Of a stretch of 40,575 bases of DNA, positions 1 through 8,278 are shown piece by piece; within the stretch, counting starts at the first letter, position 1; each line of letters opens with the position of its first letter. A program made the translations under genes and the position numbers. Source of the DNA: Ignavibacteria bacterium (GTDB lineage Bacteria > Bacteroidota > Ignavibacteria > Ch128b); assembly GCA_016873845.1 (NCBI GenBank), contig VGVX01000017.1, positions 1-40,575 on the forward strand, written 5' to 3'. Below the pieces are notes generated by a model. That model saw only the letters and a list, made by a program, of their open reading frames with translations. It was not told the DNA's origin and made no database searches.

Positions 1-2070
1 TTTTGAAAACGTACTGTTATCGACATTCTTCTTCAATATTTCGCCGCTGATATTATTATGAAATAAATTGACGGCTGGATCAATTCTTAACCACGGGATC
101 ATAGTTATACTTGAAGAAAGCTCCGCACCAATGGTTCTGGTTTTAGCAATATTATCAAAGGAGATTACGAGCTTTCCTTTATCATCTACAGTCATGGTCT
201 GCGTGAAGGAATCATCTTGAAGTCTCATATAAGTTTGAGCTGACAAGAAAACTCCAGGAATGAATTTTTGAAAATTCAATTCAAATGAATGTGTGTATTC
301 CGGAAGCAGGTCGGGATTACCAACGCTGCTTATATATGAATCGCTGTAATTCGGATAAGGATTTAGCAGCTGCTCTACCGGTCGATTTATTCTTCGTGTA
401 TAGCTGAATTGAATCTGATTCCCCTCACCAATTTTTCGAAGGAGATTAAGAGATGGGAAGAAATCGAGTTTTGTGAATTTGTAATCTTTGCTCATTGTGA
501 TCTGTTCAAGAACTCTATCAGTGTATTCTGTACGCAAGCCAAGTTGATAATCAAAATCAAACAAATTGTCGGAATAAGTAACAAATGCCGCATAGACATT
601 GTTTCTGAAGTCAAATTGATTAGTAAAGTCCGTCTTTACATCCCACACTAATGTTGTCCAATTAAACACTTTATTGCTGATATCAAATTTTTTAAATGAT
701 AAAGTTGATTGTAGCCCGGTTTCGAGTTTACTTTTTGGATTGAAGGTATAGGTATAATTCAATTTGATTCTGCCGTCGTTCCGTTTTGTATCATCTTTGA
801 ATTCGCGCATTTTTGGGTTTGGAAGTAAATTCTTAAAACTTGCATCCGATTTGTACTCAGAAGTGTTTTGAGTCCTCGGCATGAAGAGATTTGTATAGGT
901 CGCTTCAAATACTAACTCGTCAACTCCCGGTGTGAACTTGTTATTATAATAGAGTGATGAATTGACATAATTCGCTGTTAAATCATAATTATCATCTACG
1001 AAAATGTAATCATCCGCAGCAGTTGAAAGATTGTGTGTGCTGAAATCAAACGATCTTTTCAAATCGACTTTACCGGCTGCAGCATTCAGTGCGATGCCGC
1101 TTTGCTGAGAAAAATTATAATCTAATCCTGCACGAATTGCATAATTATTTCGAATTACTAATCCATCAACTGATGTGTTATTCAATATCGTTTCTGTCGG
1201 GAGATAAGTTTCTCTCTCAATTTTCTGGTCGATTAAATTAGTCCCTTTTCGATAATCAAATCCGCCGGTTAAAGTATAGTCGCTGTTCTTATAATTAATT
1301 GTCGATTCGGTATTGTACTTATCTCTTGAACCGCTTCCAACGTTAAAAATTCCGCTTAAGTTAGATTCAGTCTGTTTTTTAGTAATGATATTAATGATTC
1401 CTGCAGAACCTTCCGCGTCATATTTTGCCGATGGATTCGTGATCAGCTCAATGTTATCGATTATATTAGCCGGAATTTGTCTCAATGCATCCGAACCTTG
1501 CAGGACACTTGGTCTTCCGTTAACTTGAACTGTGAAATTTGAACTCCCTCGGAGAGTAATATTCCCCTCCTGATCTTGTTGAACAGAAGGCTGTTCTTTC
1601 AAAACGTCGAGTGCGGTTCCACTTGTTGCGGATAAACTTTTACTGACATTGATAACTTTCTTGTCGATATGAAATTCTTCAATTGGTTTTTCTCCAACTG
1701 CTTTGACCTCACCTAACTCAACAGATGTTGATTTCAATGATATTGTCCCGACCGATACATCTTTGTTTTCATTTGTGATTGCTGCATCTGAAATAATTGC
1801 CTTTTCGTATCCAACAAAGGTTACCTGCAAATAATATTTTCCGACAAGAACATTCTCGATAAGAAAATTACCTGCCCGATTTGTTACAGAACCGCCAATA
1901 AAAGTTGAGTCTGTGTAATTAAACAAACCAACGTTTGCATTCTCCATCGGTTTGTTATCTTTGGAATCGATTACATTTCCTTTAATCGTTCCTTTTGTTA
2001 TTGGCTGTGCATACGATTGATGCAGAAAACAAATGAATAAAACAGCTGCGAATAGAATTTTTGCTCTCAT
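1..2070 (-). CDS. TonB-dependent receptor-like outer-membrane beta-barrel protein (3' end cut by window)
   Basis: The frame is open from an ATG at 2070 to the window edge, giving 690 codons with no stop, so the C-terminus is missing. The protein begins with a signal peptide (MRAKILFAAVLFICFLHQSYA, cleavage before Q). A carboxypeptidase-regulatory-like beta-sandwich follows (about residues 25-110, 'GTIKGNVIDSKDNKP', 'GNFLIENVLVGKYYLQVTF'). Next is a plug-like domain (about 120-230, 'VLKEQPSVQQDQEGNITLRG', 'IELITNPSAKYDAEGSAGII') and then a long barrel. This order matches the 'outer membrane beta-barrel' branch of TonB-dependent receptors common in Bacteroidetes/Ignavibacteria. The substrate cannot be told. 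An in-frame ATG at 2082 (MKVEMRAK...) is an alternative start; I chose 2070 because GGTAGAG lies just upstream and it gives a standard signal peptide. Confidence 0.85.
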   Translation of the reverse strand, partial: MRAKILFAAVLFICFLHQSYAQPITKGTIKGNVIDSKDNKPMENANVGLFNYTDSTFIGGSVTNRAGNFLIENVLVGKYYLQVTFVGYEKAIISDAAITNENKDVSVGTISLKSTSVELGEVKAVGEKPIEEFHIDKKVINVSKSLSATSGTALDVLKEQPSVQQDQEGNITLRGSSNFTVQVNGRPSVLQGSDALRQIPANIIDNIELITNPSAKYDAEGSAGIINIITKKQTESNLSGIFNVGSGSRDKYNTESTINYKNSDYTLTGGFDYRKGTNLIDQKIERETYLPTETILNNTSVDGLVIRNNYAIRAGLDYNFSQQSGIALNAAAGKVDLKRSFDFSTHNLSTAADDYIFVDDNYDLTANYVNSSLYYNNKFTPGVDELVFEATYTNLFMPRTQNTSEYKSDASFKNLLPNPKMREFKDDTKRNDGRIKLNYTYTFNPKSKLETGLQSTLSFKKFDISNKVFNWTTLVWDVKTDFTNQFDFRNNVYAAFVTYSDNLFDFDYQLGLRTEYTDRVLEQITMSKDYKFTKLDFFPSLNLLRKIGEGNQIQFSYTRRINRPVEQLLNPYPNYSDSYISSVGNPDLLPEYTHSFELNFQKFIPGVFLSAQTYMRLQDDSFTQTMTVDDKGKLVISFDNIAKTRTIGAELSSSITMIPWLRIDPAVNLFHNNISGEILKKNVDNSTFSK

Positions 2071-2151
2071 CTCTACCTTCATATAAATTATGATTAATTT
2101 TTTGATGCTGTATACGACAACTAAAAACCTTAGTTTCAAGATATATTCAAC

Positions 2152-2184
2152 AAAAAGCCCAATCAGTTGCATAACTAATTGGGC
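2152..2184 (-). terminator. Rho-independent terminator after marR
   Basis: Read on the minus strand, 2184-2157 forms a hairpin of about 12 bp (GCCCAATTAGTT / AACTGATTGGGC, one G-U pair) with a 4-nt loop, followed by TTTTT (2156-2152). It lies 45 bp past the marR stop, so it probably ends the yceI-marR transcript and insulates the TonB-receptor gene. The other side is also A/T-flanked. Confidence 0.8.
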
Positions 2185-2229
2185 AAAAAAAAATATTTCT
2201 TGTCACAATTACATCACAGTAGTCAACTA

Positions 2230-2679
2230 TTAACCTCTCAATTTGTCGAGTAGATTATTTAAAGTTTCAGCTTCAGATATGGTTAAACGATAGAACATTT
2301 TTTCAGATTCTTTCACACTTCCATCCAATTTCTTAAGCAGTGCCAACCCTTTTTGTGTTATTTTGACATCAACTCTTCTGCGATCTTTATTGCAGATCTC
2401 TCTCTCGACGAATCCTTTGGTTTTCAGTCTATCGACAAGCCGTGAAGCATCGGACATTTTATCGAGCATTCTATCTTTTAGGAGATTGATGGTCGCAGGA
2501 TTTGGATATTGTCCTCTCAAAATTCTCAAAATGTTGTATTGCTGTGGAGTTAGATCATAATCGGTAAAAACTTTGCTTTGATGAGAAATAAGCCAGCCGT
2601 GAGTATATAAAATATTCACGGCTAACTTATGATATTCGTTTCGAAACTTCGATTGTTTTATTTCATCTTCGAGTTTCAT
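2230..2679 (-). CDS. MarR-family transcriptional regulator
   Basis: A 149-aa protein, the usual MarR length. An N-terminal dimerisation helix (1-30) precedes a winged-helix core. 'LTPQQYNILRILRG' (about 43-56) is the first HTH helix region, 'DKMSDASRLVDRLKTKGFVERE' (about 73-94) is the recognition helix running into the wing, and 'CNKDRRRVDVKITQKGLALL' (about 96-115) is the wing with the conserved D-R-R. The C-terminal helices complete the dimer interface. The start codon overlaps the yceI stop by 4 nt (ATGA), so the two are translationally coupled. MarR proteins are usually autorepressors released by phenolics, oxidants or other small ligands; the palindromes at 3305-3340 upstream of yceI are its likely operator. 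The ligand is unknown. Confidence 0.9.
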   Translation of the reverse strand: MKLEDEIKQSKFRNEYHKLAVNILYTHGWLISHQSKVFTDYDLTPQQYNILRILRGQYPNPATINLLKDRMLDKMSDASRLVDRLKTKGFVEREICNKDRRRVDVKITQKGLALLKKLDGSVKESEKMFYRLTISEAETLNNLLDKLRG

Positions 2680-3266
2680 GATTGCTGCTTAGCTAATTCA
2701 ACCTTAATAACTAATTCAACTGTTTTACCTACTACTAATCCGCCAGTCTCAATAGCGGCATCCCATTTCAGACCATAATCGAATCTATTCAATTCCCCTT
2801 TGACAATAAAACCGGCTTTCGTATTTCCCCAAGGATCCTTGACTGTTCCATTATGCTTCACATCAAGTTCAATTGTTTTTGTGATATTACGAATTGTAAT
2901 ATCACCTGCCAGTTTATATTTTTTATCTTCGATCTTTTTAAATGATTTACTTTTAAAAGTTATTGTCGGATATTTTTCTGCGTTAAAGAAATCGTCTGAT
3001 TTCAGGTGAGCATCTCTTTTTTCATTATCTGTGGAGATGCTGTTCACATCTGCTGTGAATTCGATTTCAGTATTTTCAAAATCTTCACCCTTTGATGTGA
3101 TCTTTCCGTCAAACGTTCTGAAAAATCCATCGACTTCAGCTATTACTAAATGTGTTACTGTAAATCCAATTTTCGAATGTGATTTATCGAATGTCCATTC
3201 AGTCTGAGCAAAACTTATTGAAAGTAAAGCCACAAGTGAAATGGCGATTAGTTGTAATTTTTTCAT
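2676..3266 (-). CDS. YceI-family periplasmic lipid-binding-like protein
   Basis: A 196-aa protein with a signal peptide (MKKLQLIAISLVALLSISFAQ). The YceI lipocalin-like barrel covers about 22-190: 'TEWTFDKSHSKIGFTVTHL' is the classic N-terminal motif, 'VDGFFRTFDGKI' follows, then 'SISTDNEKRDAHLKSDDFFN' and 'YPTITFKSKSF', and 'LNRFDYGLKWDAAIETGGLV' near the end. Structurally known family members bind polyisoprenoid-type lipids; the physiological role is poorly defined and often linked to stress. It is the first gene of a two-gene unit with marR, and the palindromes about 40-75 nt upstream of the start suggest repression by that MarR. Confidence 0.92.
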   Translation of the reverse strand: MKKLQLIAISLVALLSISFAQTEWTFDKSHSKIGFTVTHLVIAEVDGFFRTFDGKITSKGEDFENTEIEFTADVNSISTDNEKRDAHLKSDDFFNAEKYPTITFKSKSFKKIEDKKYKLAGDITIRNITKTIELDVKHNGTVKDPWGNTKAGFIVKGELNRFDYGLKWDAAIETGGLVVGKTVELVIKVELAKQQS

Positions 3267-3304
3267 TTTATCTACTTTTATATTAATTACTTAGAATTTA
3301 ATTG

Positions 3305-3340
3305 ATAACAATATATGTTATAACATTTAATGTTGCAACA
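3305..3340. promoter_or_regulatory. Palindrome cluster upstream of yceI-marR, candidate MarR operator
   Basis: Three inverted repeats overlap or abut here: ATAACA-ATATA-TGTTAT (3305-3321, perfect 6-5-6), TGTTATAACA (3316-3325) and TGTTGCAACA (3331-3340). The last two share TGTT-NN-AACA with centres 15 bp apart. MarR dimers usually bind inverted repeats of about 16-20 bp next to their own promoter. The position, 39-74 nt upstream of the yceI start, fits autorepression. No binding data; inferred from symmetry and context. Confidence 0.5.
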
Positions 3341-3493
3341 GATATATTCTTGAAACAGTTCCGAGGTAGTGCGGATTTCGGAATGCGGAATACGGGTAGG
3401 AAAATTGATAATGAGCTTTTTAATCGGATCGATTTTGAGTCAACCGATATGCTTACATTCTGGACAAGAAATTGTGAGCGAATCGAGAAGTTG

Positions 3494-5224
3494 TTACTTC
3501 AGCAAAATTCCTTTCACTCGTTTTACTGTATTATTCGCTTTCAGTTCAAATATATAGAGTCCACTTGATAAATTGCTTCCATCAAAAGTTACCGAATGAA
3601 GTCCTTCACGCTTGTGTTCATCAACTAAAGTTGCGACCTCCTTGCCTAAAATGTTATAAGCTTTAATTAGAACCTTCCCATCGAATTCATAGGGTACGTA
3701 ATATTCAAGCTTCGTTTGGTTGTTGAATGGATTGGGAAAGTTTTGTGAAAGATGAAATTTAATTGGTGGATAAAAATCATCTTCAGCATAATCATAAATT
3801 CCAAAATACAAACCACACAAATACCATAATTCTGCTTCAATAAGATCATTTGTATCATTATTCCCAAATATCGTATACATTATATCTACCCTCCCAAAAT
3901 AATGAACCCCAGTATACAGAAATGAAGACATCTGAGTATATTTTTCATTTATATTTTTAGTATTAGTTACGTTTAGAATAGTTTTTGGTGAACCCCATGC
4001 ACCAGCAAGAAATATATCATATAAGGAATCCAGTTGGCTTGGTATATCACAAAACTTAATCACTCCAAAAGTTCCATTCCACGACGAAGCAAATTTTACT
4101 TCATTTAATGTAGTCAGTCCGCCTGGCAAACTAAGTGAAGTTCTATTTACTTTAGCAATCAATTCCCCATTCCAATTTATCTCCTCACCCCATAAATGAT
4201 AGATTCCAGTATATCCTGAGAGGGACTTATCAAGTGTATCTAAGAACGTTCCAACAAAATGAAGTTTTCCATAATTATCCGTTGCAGCATCAACTTCATA
4301 ATTCAATGCGTGAACCTTTCCTGATAATGAAGGAATTGTATATGGATTCACCCATGTCCAATTCGTATCCCATGTTGCTCCATCATTAGTTGTCTTCTTG
4401 TAACCGAATGAATAAAAATTTTGTCCTGATTTTTTTCCCTGAACCATTATATAGCCAGTCCCATTTTTGTTAATGAAACCTTTCGTTCCATTCCAGGTGT
4501 CTTGCTCGAAATCAGAAGTTTTAGAAATTGGGCTCTTAGTCCAAGTTACACCTCTGTTTGTAGACATGAACAGATCCATATTAACAGTATCGGATCCAAT
4601 AATTTGATAATCAATTTTCGGTGCGACTGTAAAAATATCTCCTTTAGAGTTGATGAACATTTCATCATTTGGATAATATGTACTATCTAAAAAGTGAGTG
4701 AAAGTCATGCTTCCAACAGTAGGATCGGAAGAAAATTCTAAATAATGCCAAGTTGTAGTTAGAATTGGGAAACTTGCGATAACACTTTGTGCACCCGGAG
4801 TTACATCCTTGGTTGGATTTGATAATGCAATATTCGGATGTCGGCCCAGAGAGCCCGGTAAATTCATCGGACCAACCTCGGGTGTCCAATTGGCTCCATC
4901 ATCATCGGTCGCCTGATAAACTATTGTGCCGCTGTTCGGATACTTTCTGCTGCCCCGATGTACAACACTGATCAATCCGGAAAATGGATCTGTGAAAATT
5001 TGATTTGTATAAGATGCCTGCGTTGAGTAAGCATTCCACATTTTTCCAATTAACACTCCAGTAGGAGGATATTGTGATGGCATCGGATCATGAGGATAGT
5101 TTTTGTCCAATTTCAGATCCTCAAATTTTGGACGGGGAGCTTTTTCGTGAACAAGATGAGAAGTCTGTGAATAAAGATTTAGTGACGAGAAGAGAAAAGC
5201 GAAAACAAAAATTATTGCTTTCAT
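3494..5224 (-). CDS. Secreted sialidase-fold (BNR/Asp-box) protein with T9SS sorting domain
   Basis: A 576-aa protein with a signal peptide (MKAIIFVFAFLFSSLNLYS). The body has Asp-box motifs of the S/T-x-D-x-G-x-x-W type ('ATDDDGANWTP', 'MSTNRGVTWTK', 'KTTNDGATWDT'), which mark the blades of six-bladed sialidase/BNR beta-propellers. Sialidase catalytic residues (Arg triad, Tyr/Glu) cannot be assigned by eye, so enzymatic activity is not claimed. The last ~85 residues form a type-A T9SS sorting domain, beginning 'FHLSQNFPNPFNNQTKLEYY' and ending in 'VKRVKGILLK'. The protein should cross the outer membrane through T9SS and be cell-attached or released. It stands alone, between the yceI unit and the DUF1573 gene. 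Confidence 0.85.
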   Translation of the reverse strand: MKAIIFVFAFLFSSLNLYSQTSHLVHEKAPRPKFEDLKLDKNYPHDPMPSQYPPTGVLIGKMWNAYSTQASYTNQIFTDPFSGLISVVHRGSRKYPNSGTIVYQATDDDGANWTPEVGPMNLPGSLGRHPNIALSNPTKDVTPGAQSVIASFPILTTTWHYLEFSSDPTVGSMTFTHFLDSTYYPNDEMFINSKGDIFTVAPKIDYQIIGSDTVNMDLFMSTNRGVTWTKSPISKTSDFEQDTWNGTKGFINKNGTGYIMVQGKKSGQNFYSFGYKKTTNDGATWDTNWTWVNPYTIPSLSGKVHALNYEVDAATDNYGKLHFVGTFLDTLDKSLSGYTGIYHLWGEEINWNGELIAKVNRTSLSLPGGLTTLNEVKFASSWNGTFGVIKFCDIPSQLDSLYDIFLAGAWGSPKTILNVTNTKNINEKYTQMSSFLYTGVHYFGRVDIMYTIFGNNDTNDLIEAELWYLCGLYFGIYDYAEDDFYPPIKFHLSQNFPNPFNNQTKLEYYVPYEFDGKVLIKAYNILGKEVATLVDEHKREGLHSVTFDGSNLSSGLYIFELKANNTVKRVKGILLK

Positions 5225-5319
5225 AAATCACCCAATTTTTTAATAAATACTCAGACTATTTTTCTAAGCAGCACTTGATGAATATATCTAATTCCGAATT
5301 AAGCTATGGGTTTTAGGAC

Positions 5320-5339
5320 TTCGAAATTAGAATTTCGAA
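5320..5339. repeat. Perfect 9-2-9 palindrome followed by T-run
   Basis: TTCGAAATT-AG-AATTTCGAA is a perfect inverted repeat, followed on the plus strand by TTTTT (5340-5344). It sits in the 178-bp gap between two minus-strand genes. It could be a hairpin/terminator on the plus strand or one of the intergenic word-like repeats seen elsewhere in the window. The rest of the gap (5225-5402) shows nothing else. Confidence 0.5.
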
Positions 5340-5402
5340 TTTTTCAAATCATCAATGAACAATAATTACTTATAAATTACCGTAAGAAATATAATTAATT
5401 TT

Positions 5403-6086
5403 CTACAATTTGTCTCTAACATTGCTGTAAAATTTTATTTCGACTTTTTTCTGGTGCTTAGCATTTGTTTCAAGATAAAATGAACCTCTAACTAAGCCAG
5501 AATGAGTTGGTAAATAGGTCCCCTCAATTGTGGCAACTTCATCTGAGTTAAGCGTGTATTTATCAATCTTTAATTTTAGATTTTTAGTTGAGTTATCGAC
5601 TTTTAAAATTTTAATCGGACTGCTGGTTCTATTAATTATTTGAACGAATGCATTTTTATCCGAACCAACAACAGCATTGTCGAATACGAGATAAAGCGGA
5701 ACAACGTCTAATTCGACTGCAATGTTGACTTGAACTTTTAAAATAACCAGCGGCTCTTTCGATCGCCGCTCATGGACGTAAATGTTTTTTTCTTGGTATC
5801 CTTGGAAGCTTTCGGAATCAAATTCGGCTGTAACCTTTGCTTTCTGTTTTGGTTTCAAAGTCTTGTTCGAGATTAGTGCAGCCGTGCAGCCGCAGGAAGT
5901 TTCCACTTTATCTACTTGAATTGTTTTTGAAGTTAGGTTCTCAATTTCAAATACGTGCTTTACTTTTTGTCCTTTATAAATCGTTCCAAAATGATGTGTA
6001 TCACCGCCAATAACTTTTACTCTGATCTGTCCAATCCCAATTGCAGAAGTTAAAAGTATGCAAATAATTGTCGCAAAATATTTCAT
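5403..6086 (-). CDS. DUF1573 domain secreted protein
   Basis: A 227-aa protein with signal peptide MKYFATIICILLTSAIGIGQ. Residues 28-115 are a DUF1573 domain, an Ig-like fold related to ASPM-SPD-2-Hydin domains: 'HHFGTIYKGQKVKHVFEIEN', 'VETSCGCTAALISNKTLKPK' with the hallmark S-C-G-C-T, and 'QKAKVTAEFDSESFQG'. A second, weaker Ig-like repeat follows (about 125-220). The family is abundant in Bacteroidetes and periplasmic or surface-located; its molecular role is undefined. The gene is divergent from the DUF72 gene at 6228. Confidence 0.88.
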   Translation of the reverse strand: MKYFATIICILLTSAIGIGQIRVKVIGGDTHHFGTIYKGQKVKHVFEIENLTSKTIQVDKVETSCGCTAALISNKTLKPKQKAKVTAEFDSESFQGYQEKNIYVHERRSKEPLVILKVQVNIAVELDVVPLYLVFDNAVVGSDKNAFVQIINRTSSPIKILKVDNSTKNLKLKIDKYTLNSDEVATIEGTYLPTHSGLVRGSFYLETNAKHQKKVEIKFYSNVRDKL

Positions 6087-6227
6087 TTATTCGTTCCTAC
6101 TTTTTGTATGAATATAAATTTTTTATCTTTAATACCAAATTGAGCGATATATGTTTCGAAAATATCTTTAATCGCCAATGAGCCAAGAAAGCAAAGTTAT
6201 TTGTAAAGAGAAACAGAGGAACATAAA

Positions 6228-7088
6228 TTGAAGAAATTAAAAATCGGTACATGCAGTTGGAAATACGATTCATGGAAAGGAATAATCTATCCAAATGATG
6301 CAAAATTCAATTATCTCGAAGAATACTCAAAATACTTTAACACAGTTGAGATTGATCAATGGTTTTGGTCGCTTTTCGATAAGGATAAAATACGTCTGCC
6401 GAATCCTAAGGATGTAAATGAATACTACAAGTCAGTGCCGGACAGTTTTCAATTCACGATAAAGCTCCCAAATAGCATAACGCTCACACATTACTACAAG
6501 AAATCAAAGTCTGCACCCTTAATTCCAAATGACAATTTTCTTTCAAAAAAACTTTTTGATACGATATTGAAAAAGCTCGAACCGATGAAAGAAAAAATCG
6601 GAATTTTAATGTTCCAATTTGAATATTTAAACAAGCAAAAGATGAGTTCTCAGATTGAATTTCAGGATAAATTCTCTTCATTCATTTCGAAATGCTCTGA
6701 TGAGTTCAATTATGGAATTGAAATCCGCAATCCGAATTACTTAAACCAAACTTATTTTGATTTTTTAAAAGATGATGGATTAGCTCACGTTTTTCTCCAA
6801 GGATATTACATGCCAGACATCTTCGAACTATTTCAGAAATTTGAAAAGTCAATCAAGAAGCAGACAGTTATACGTTTGCATGGTCCTGATAGAAAAGGAA
6901 TTGAAGAGAGAAGCGGTAGCGATTGGAGTAAACGCATCGAACCTAACGAGTCTGAGCTCGAAAAAGTTGTTGAAATGATTCAAACTCTTCAAAAGAAAAA
7001 AGTCGATTTATTTGTAAATGTCAACAATCACTTCGAAGGTTCCGCTCCGTTAACTATTAAGAGAATCGAGGAGTTGATGGGAGTTTAG
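6228..7088 (+). CDS. DUF72 (YecE-like) TIM-barrel protein
   Basis: A 286-aa protein starting at TTG (6228) with AGAGGA 7 nt upstream; no in-frame ATG fits the conserved N-terminus 'KIGTCSWKYDSWKGIIYP', which is the family signature. Further DUF72 landmarks are 'YLEEYSKYFNTVEIDQWFW' (about 30-48), 'FQFTIKLPNSITLTHYYKK' and the C-terminal 'KVDLFVNVNNHFEGSAPLTI'. The family adopts a TIM-barrel fold and is widespread; no reaction is established. Length is typical (240-300 aa). It is the only plus-strand gene between the divergent DUF1573 gene and the SPFH operon. Confidence 0.9.
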   Translation: MKKLKIGTCSWKYDSWKGIIYPNDAKFNYLEEYSKYFNTVEIDQWFWSLFDKDKIRLPNPKDVNEYYKSVPDSFQFTIKLPNSITLTHYYKKSKSAPLIPNDNFLSKKLFDTILKKLEPMKEKIGILMFQFEYLNKQKMSSQIEFQDKFSSFISKCSDEFNYGIEIRNPNYLNQTYFDFLKDDGLAHVFLQGYYMPDIFELFQKFEKSIKKQTVIRLHGPDRKGIEERSGSDWSKRIEPNESELEKVVEMIQTLQKKKVDLFVNVNNHFEGSAPLTIKRIEELMGV

Positions 7089-7399
7089 TTATTAGTTATT
7101 AGTTATTTGTTAATTGTTTTATGCTTTAGTCAGATGATTGACTTCTGAAATTATGAATATTTCATGAAGTTCTTATCAATATTTGGGTTTTGTTATTTGG
7201 AATTTGGATTTTCTACTATTTTAAGCTGAGTATATAATTTTTCAATCAATATTATTTTAGGTAAATTTGAATTGACAATTTTTACGGATTAATGAAGAAA
7301 ATATCTTCTAAGAGTTTTACGTTCCCTTCAAATAAATCTTGCCTTTGGCAAAACAAATCGAATCTTTTAATTTAGAATTATAATAAAGGAGTTCAGAAA
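7089..7399. other. 311-bp intergenic region with short word repeats
   Basis: No gene seen. Right after the DUF72 stop is a run of imperfect TTAGTTA units (7086-7115). Around 7186-7215 the words TTTGG / ATTTGG recur. TTGCC-TTT-GGCAA (7339-7351) is a small perfect hairpin of the REP-like type found elsewhere in the window. The SPFH gene has a strong Shine-Dalgarno (AAAGGAG, 7385-7391). I could not identify a convincing promoter for the operon. Confidence 0.6.
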
Positions 7400-8269
7400 A
7401 TGTTATTTATATTCTTTTTAATATTATTGATTGCATCCATTGTACTTTATAGTAAAAGCAGAAATTTAGTCGGCAATCCTTTTAGAACTTTTTCACCAAT
7501 AGCAGTTGGAATATTTGCACTTCTCGCACTTCTGCAATGTTTTACAGTAATTCCAGCGGGAAATGTCGGTGTTGTCGATTTCTTCGGTATGGTTTCCGAT
7601 AACACGCTTAAAGCTGGAATCAATCCAGTTAATCCATTAGCAAAGGTTGTCAAATTCTCTGTAAAGACCCAAGAACTTAAAGAGGATATGGATGTTCCAT
7701 CAAAGGAAGGTTTGACTGTAGGACTTGAGATAAGCGCTCTTTTTCATTTAACCCCCGATATGGTTGCTTCAATTTACAAAACAGTTGGTGAGAATTACGC
7801 TCAAATAATTCTGGTGCCACAATTCCGCTCAGTTTGTCGCGGCGTAACTGCAAGCTACGATGCAAAAGCACTTTACACCTCAGAACGAGAAACATTGGCA
7901 CTGCTAATAAGAAAAGAGTTAGCTAACATTGTAGAAGCACGCGGAATATCCATTGAGTCAACTCCCTTACGAAAAGTGGGGCTCCCCTCAGGATTAGCTC
8001 AGTCTATTGAAGCTAAACTTCAAGCCGAGCAGGAAAGTCAGCGAATGCAATTTGTTTTAGCAAAAGAAGAACAAGAAGCACAAAGGAAAAGAATTGAGGC
8101 AAAAGGAATTGCTGATTTTCAGGATATTGTTGCTCGCGGAATAAGCGAACCCTTGCTGAGATGGAAAGGGATTGAGGCAACTGAGAAACTTGCATCGTCA
8201 CAGAATGCCAAAGTAGTAGTAATTGGCGCAGGCAAAGACGGGCTGCCGTTAATTTTAGATACAAAATAG
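7400..8269 (+). CDS. SPFH/Band 7 (prohibitin-like) membrane protein
   Basis: A 289-aa protein. The first 60 residues hold two hydrophobic segments (about 1-18 and 31-52), anchoring it in the inner membrane. The SPFH domain follows ('IPAGNVGVVDFFGMVSDNTL', 'VKTQELKEDMDVPSKEGLTV', 'LEISALFHLTPDMVASIYKT'). A charged helical, coiled-coil-like stretch (about 205-240, 'KLQAEQESQRMQFVLAKEEQ') is typical of prohibitins, which form ring assemblies and often work with membrane proteases or define membrane microdomains. AAAGGAG lies 8 nt before the ATG. The trkH gene starts 9 bp after the stop, so these are probably cotranscribed and the protein may organise or stabilise the K+ transporter (inference). 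Confidence 0.9.
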   Translation: MLFIFFLILLIASIVLYSKSRNLVGNPFRTFSPIAVGIFALLALLQCFTVIPAGNVGVVDFFGMVSDNTLKAGINPVNPLAKVVKFSVKTQELKEDMDVPSKEGLTVGLEISALFHLTPDMVASIYKTVGENYAQIILVPQFRSVCRGVTASYDAKALYTSERETLALLIRKELANIVEARGISIESTPLRKVGLPSGLAQSIEAKLQAEQESQRMQFVLAKEEQEAQRKRIEAKGIADFQDIVARGISEPLLRWKGIEATEKLASSQNAKVVVIGAGKDGLPLILDTK

Positions 8270-8278
8270 GAAAATTCT

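Noticed and set aside
3302-3568. Plus-strand ORF of 88 aa between yceI and the sialidase-like gene
   Set aside because: It runs over the palindrome cluster and into the end of the minus-strand gene, has no ribosome-binding site and no recognisable protein features.
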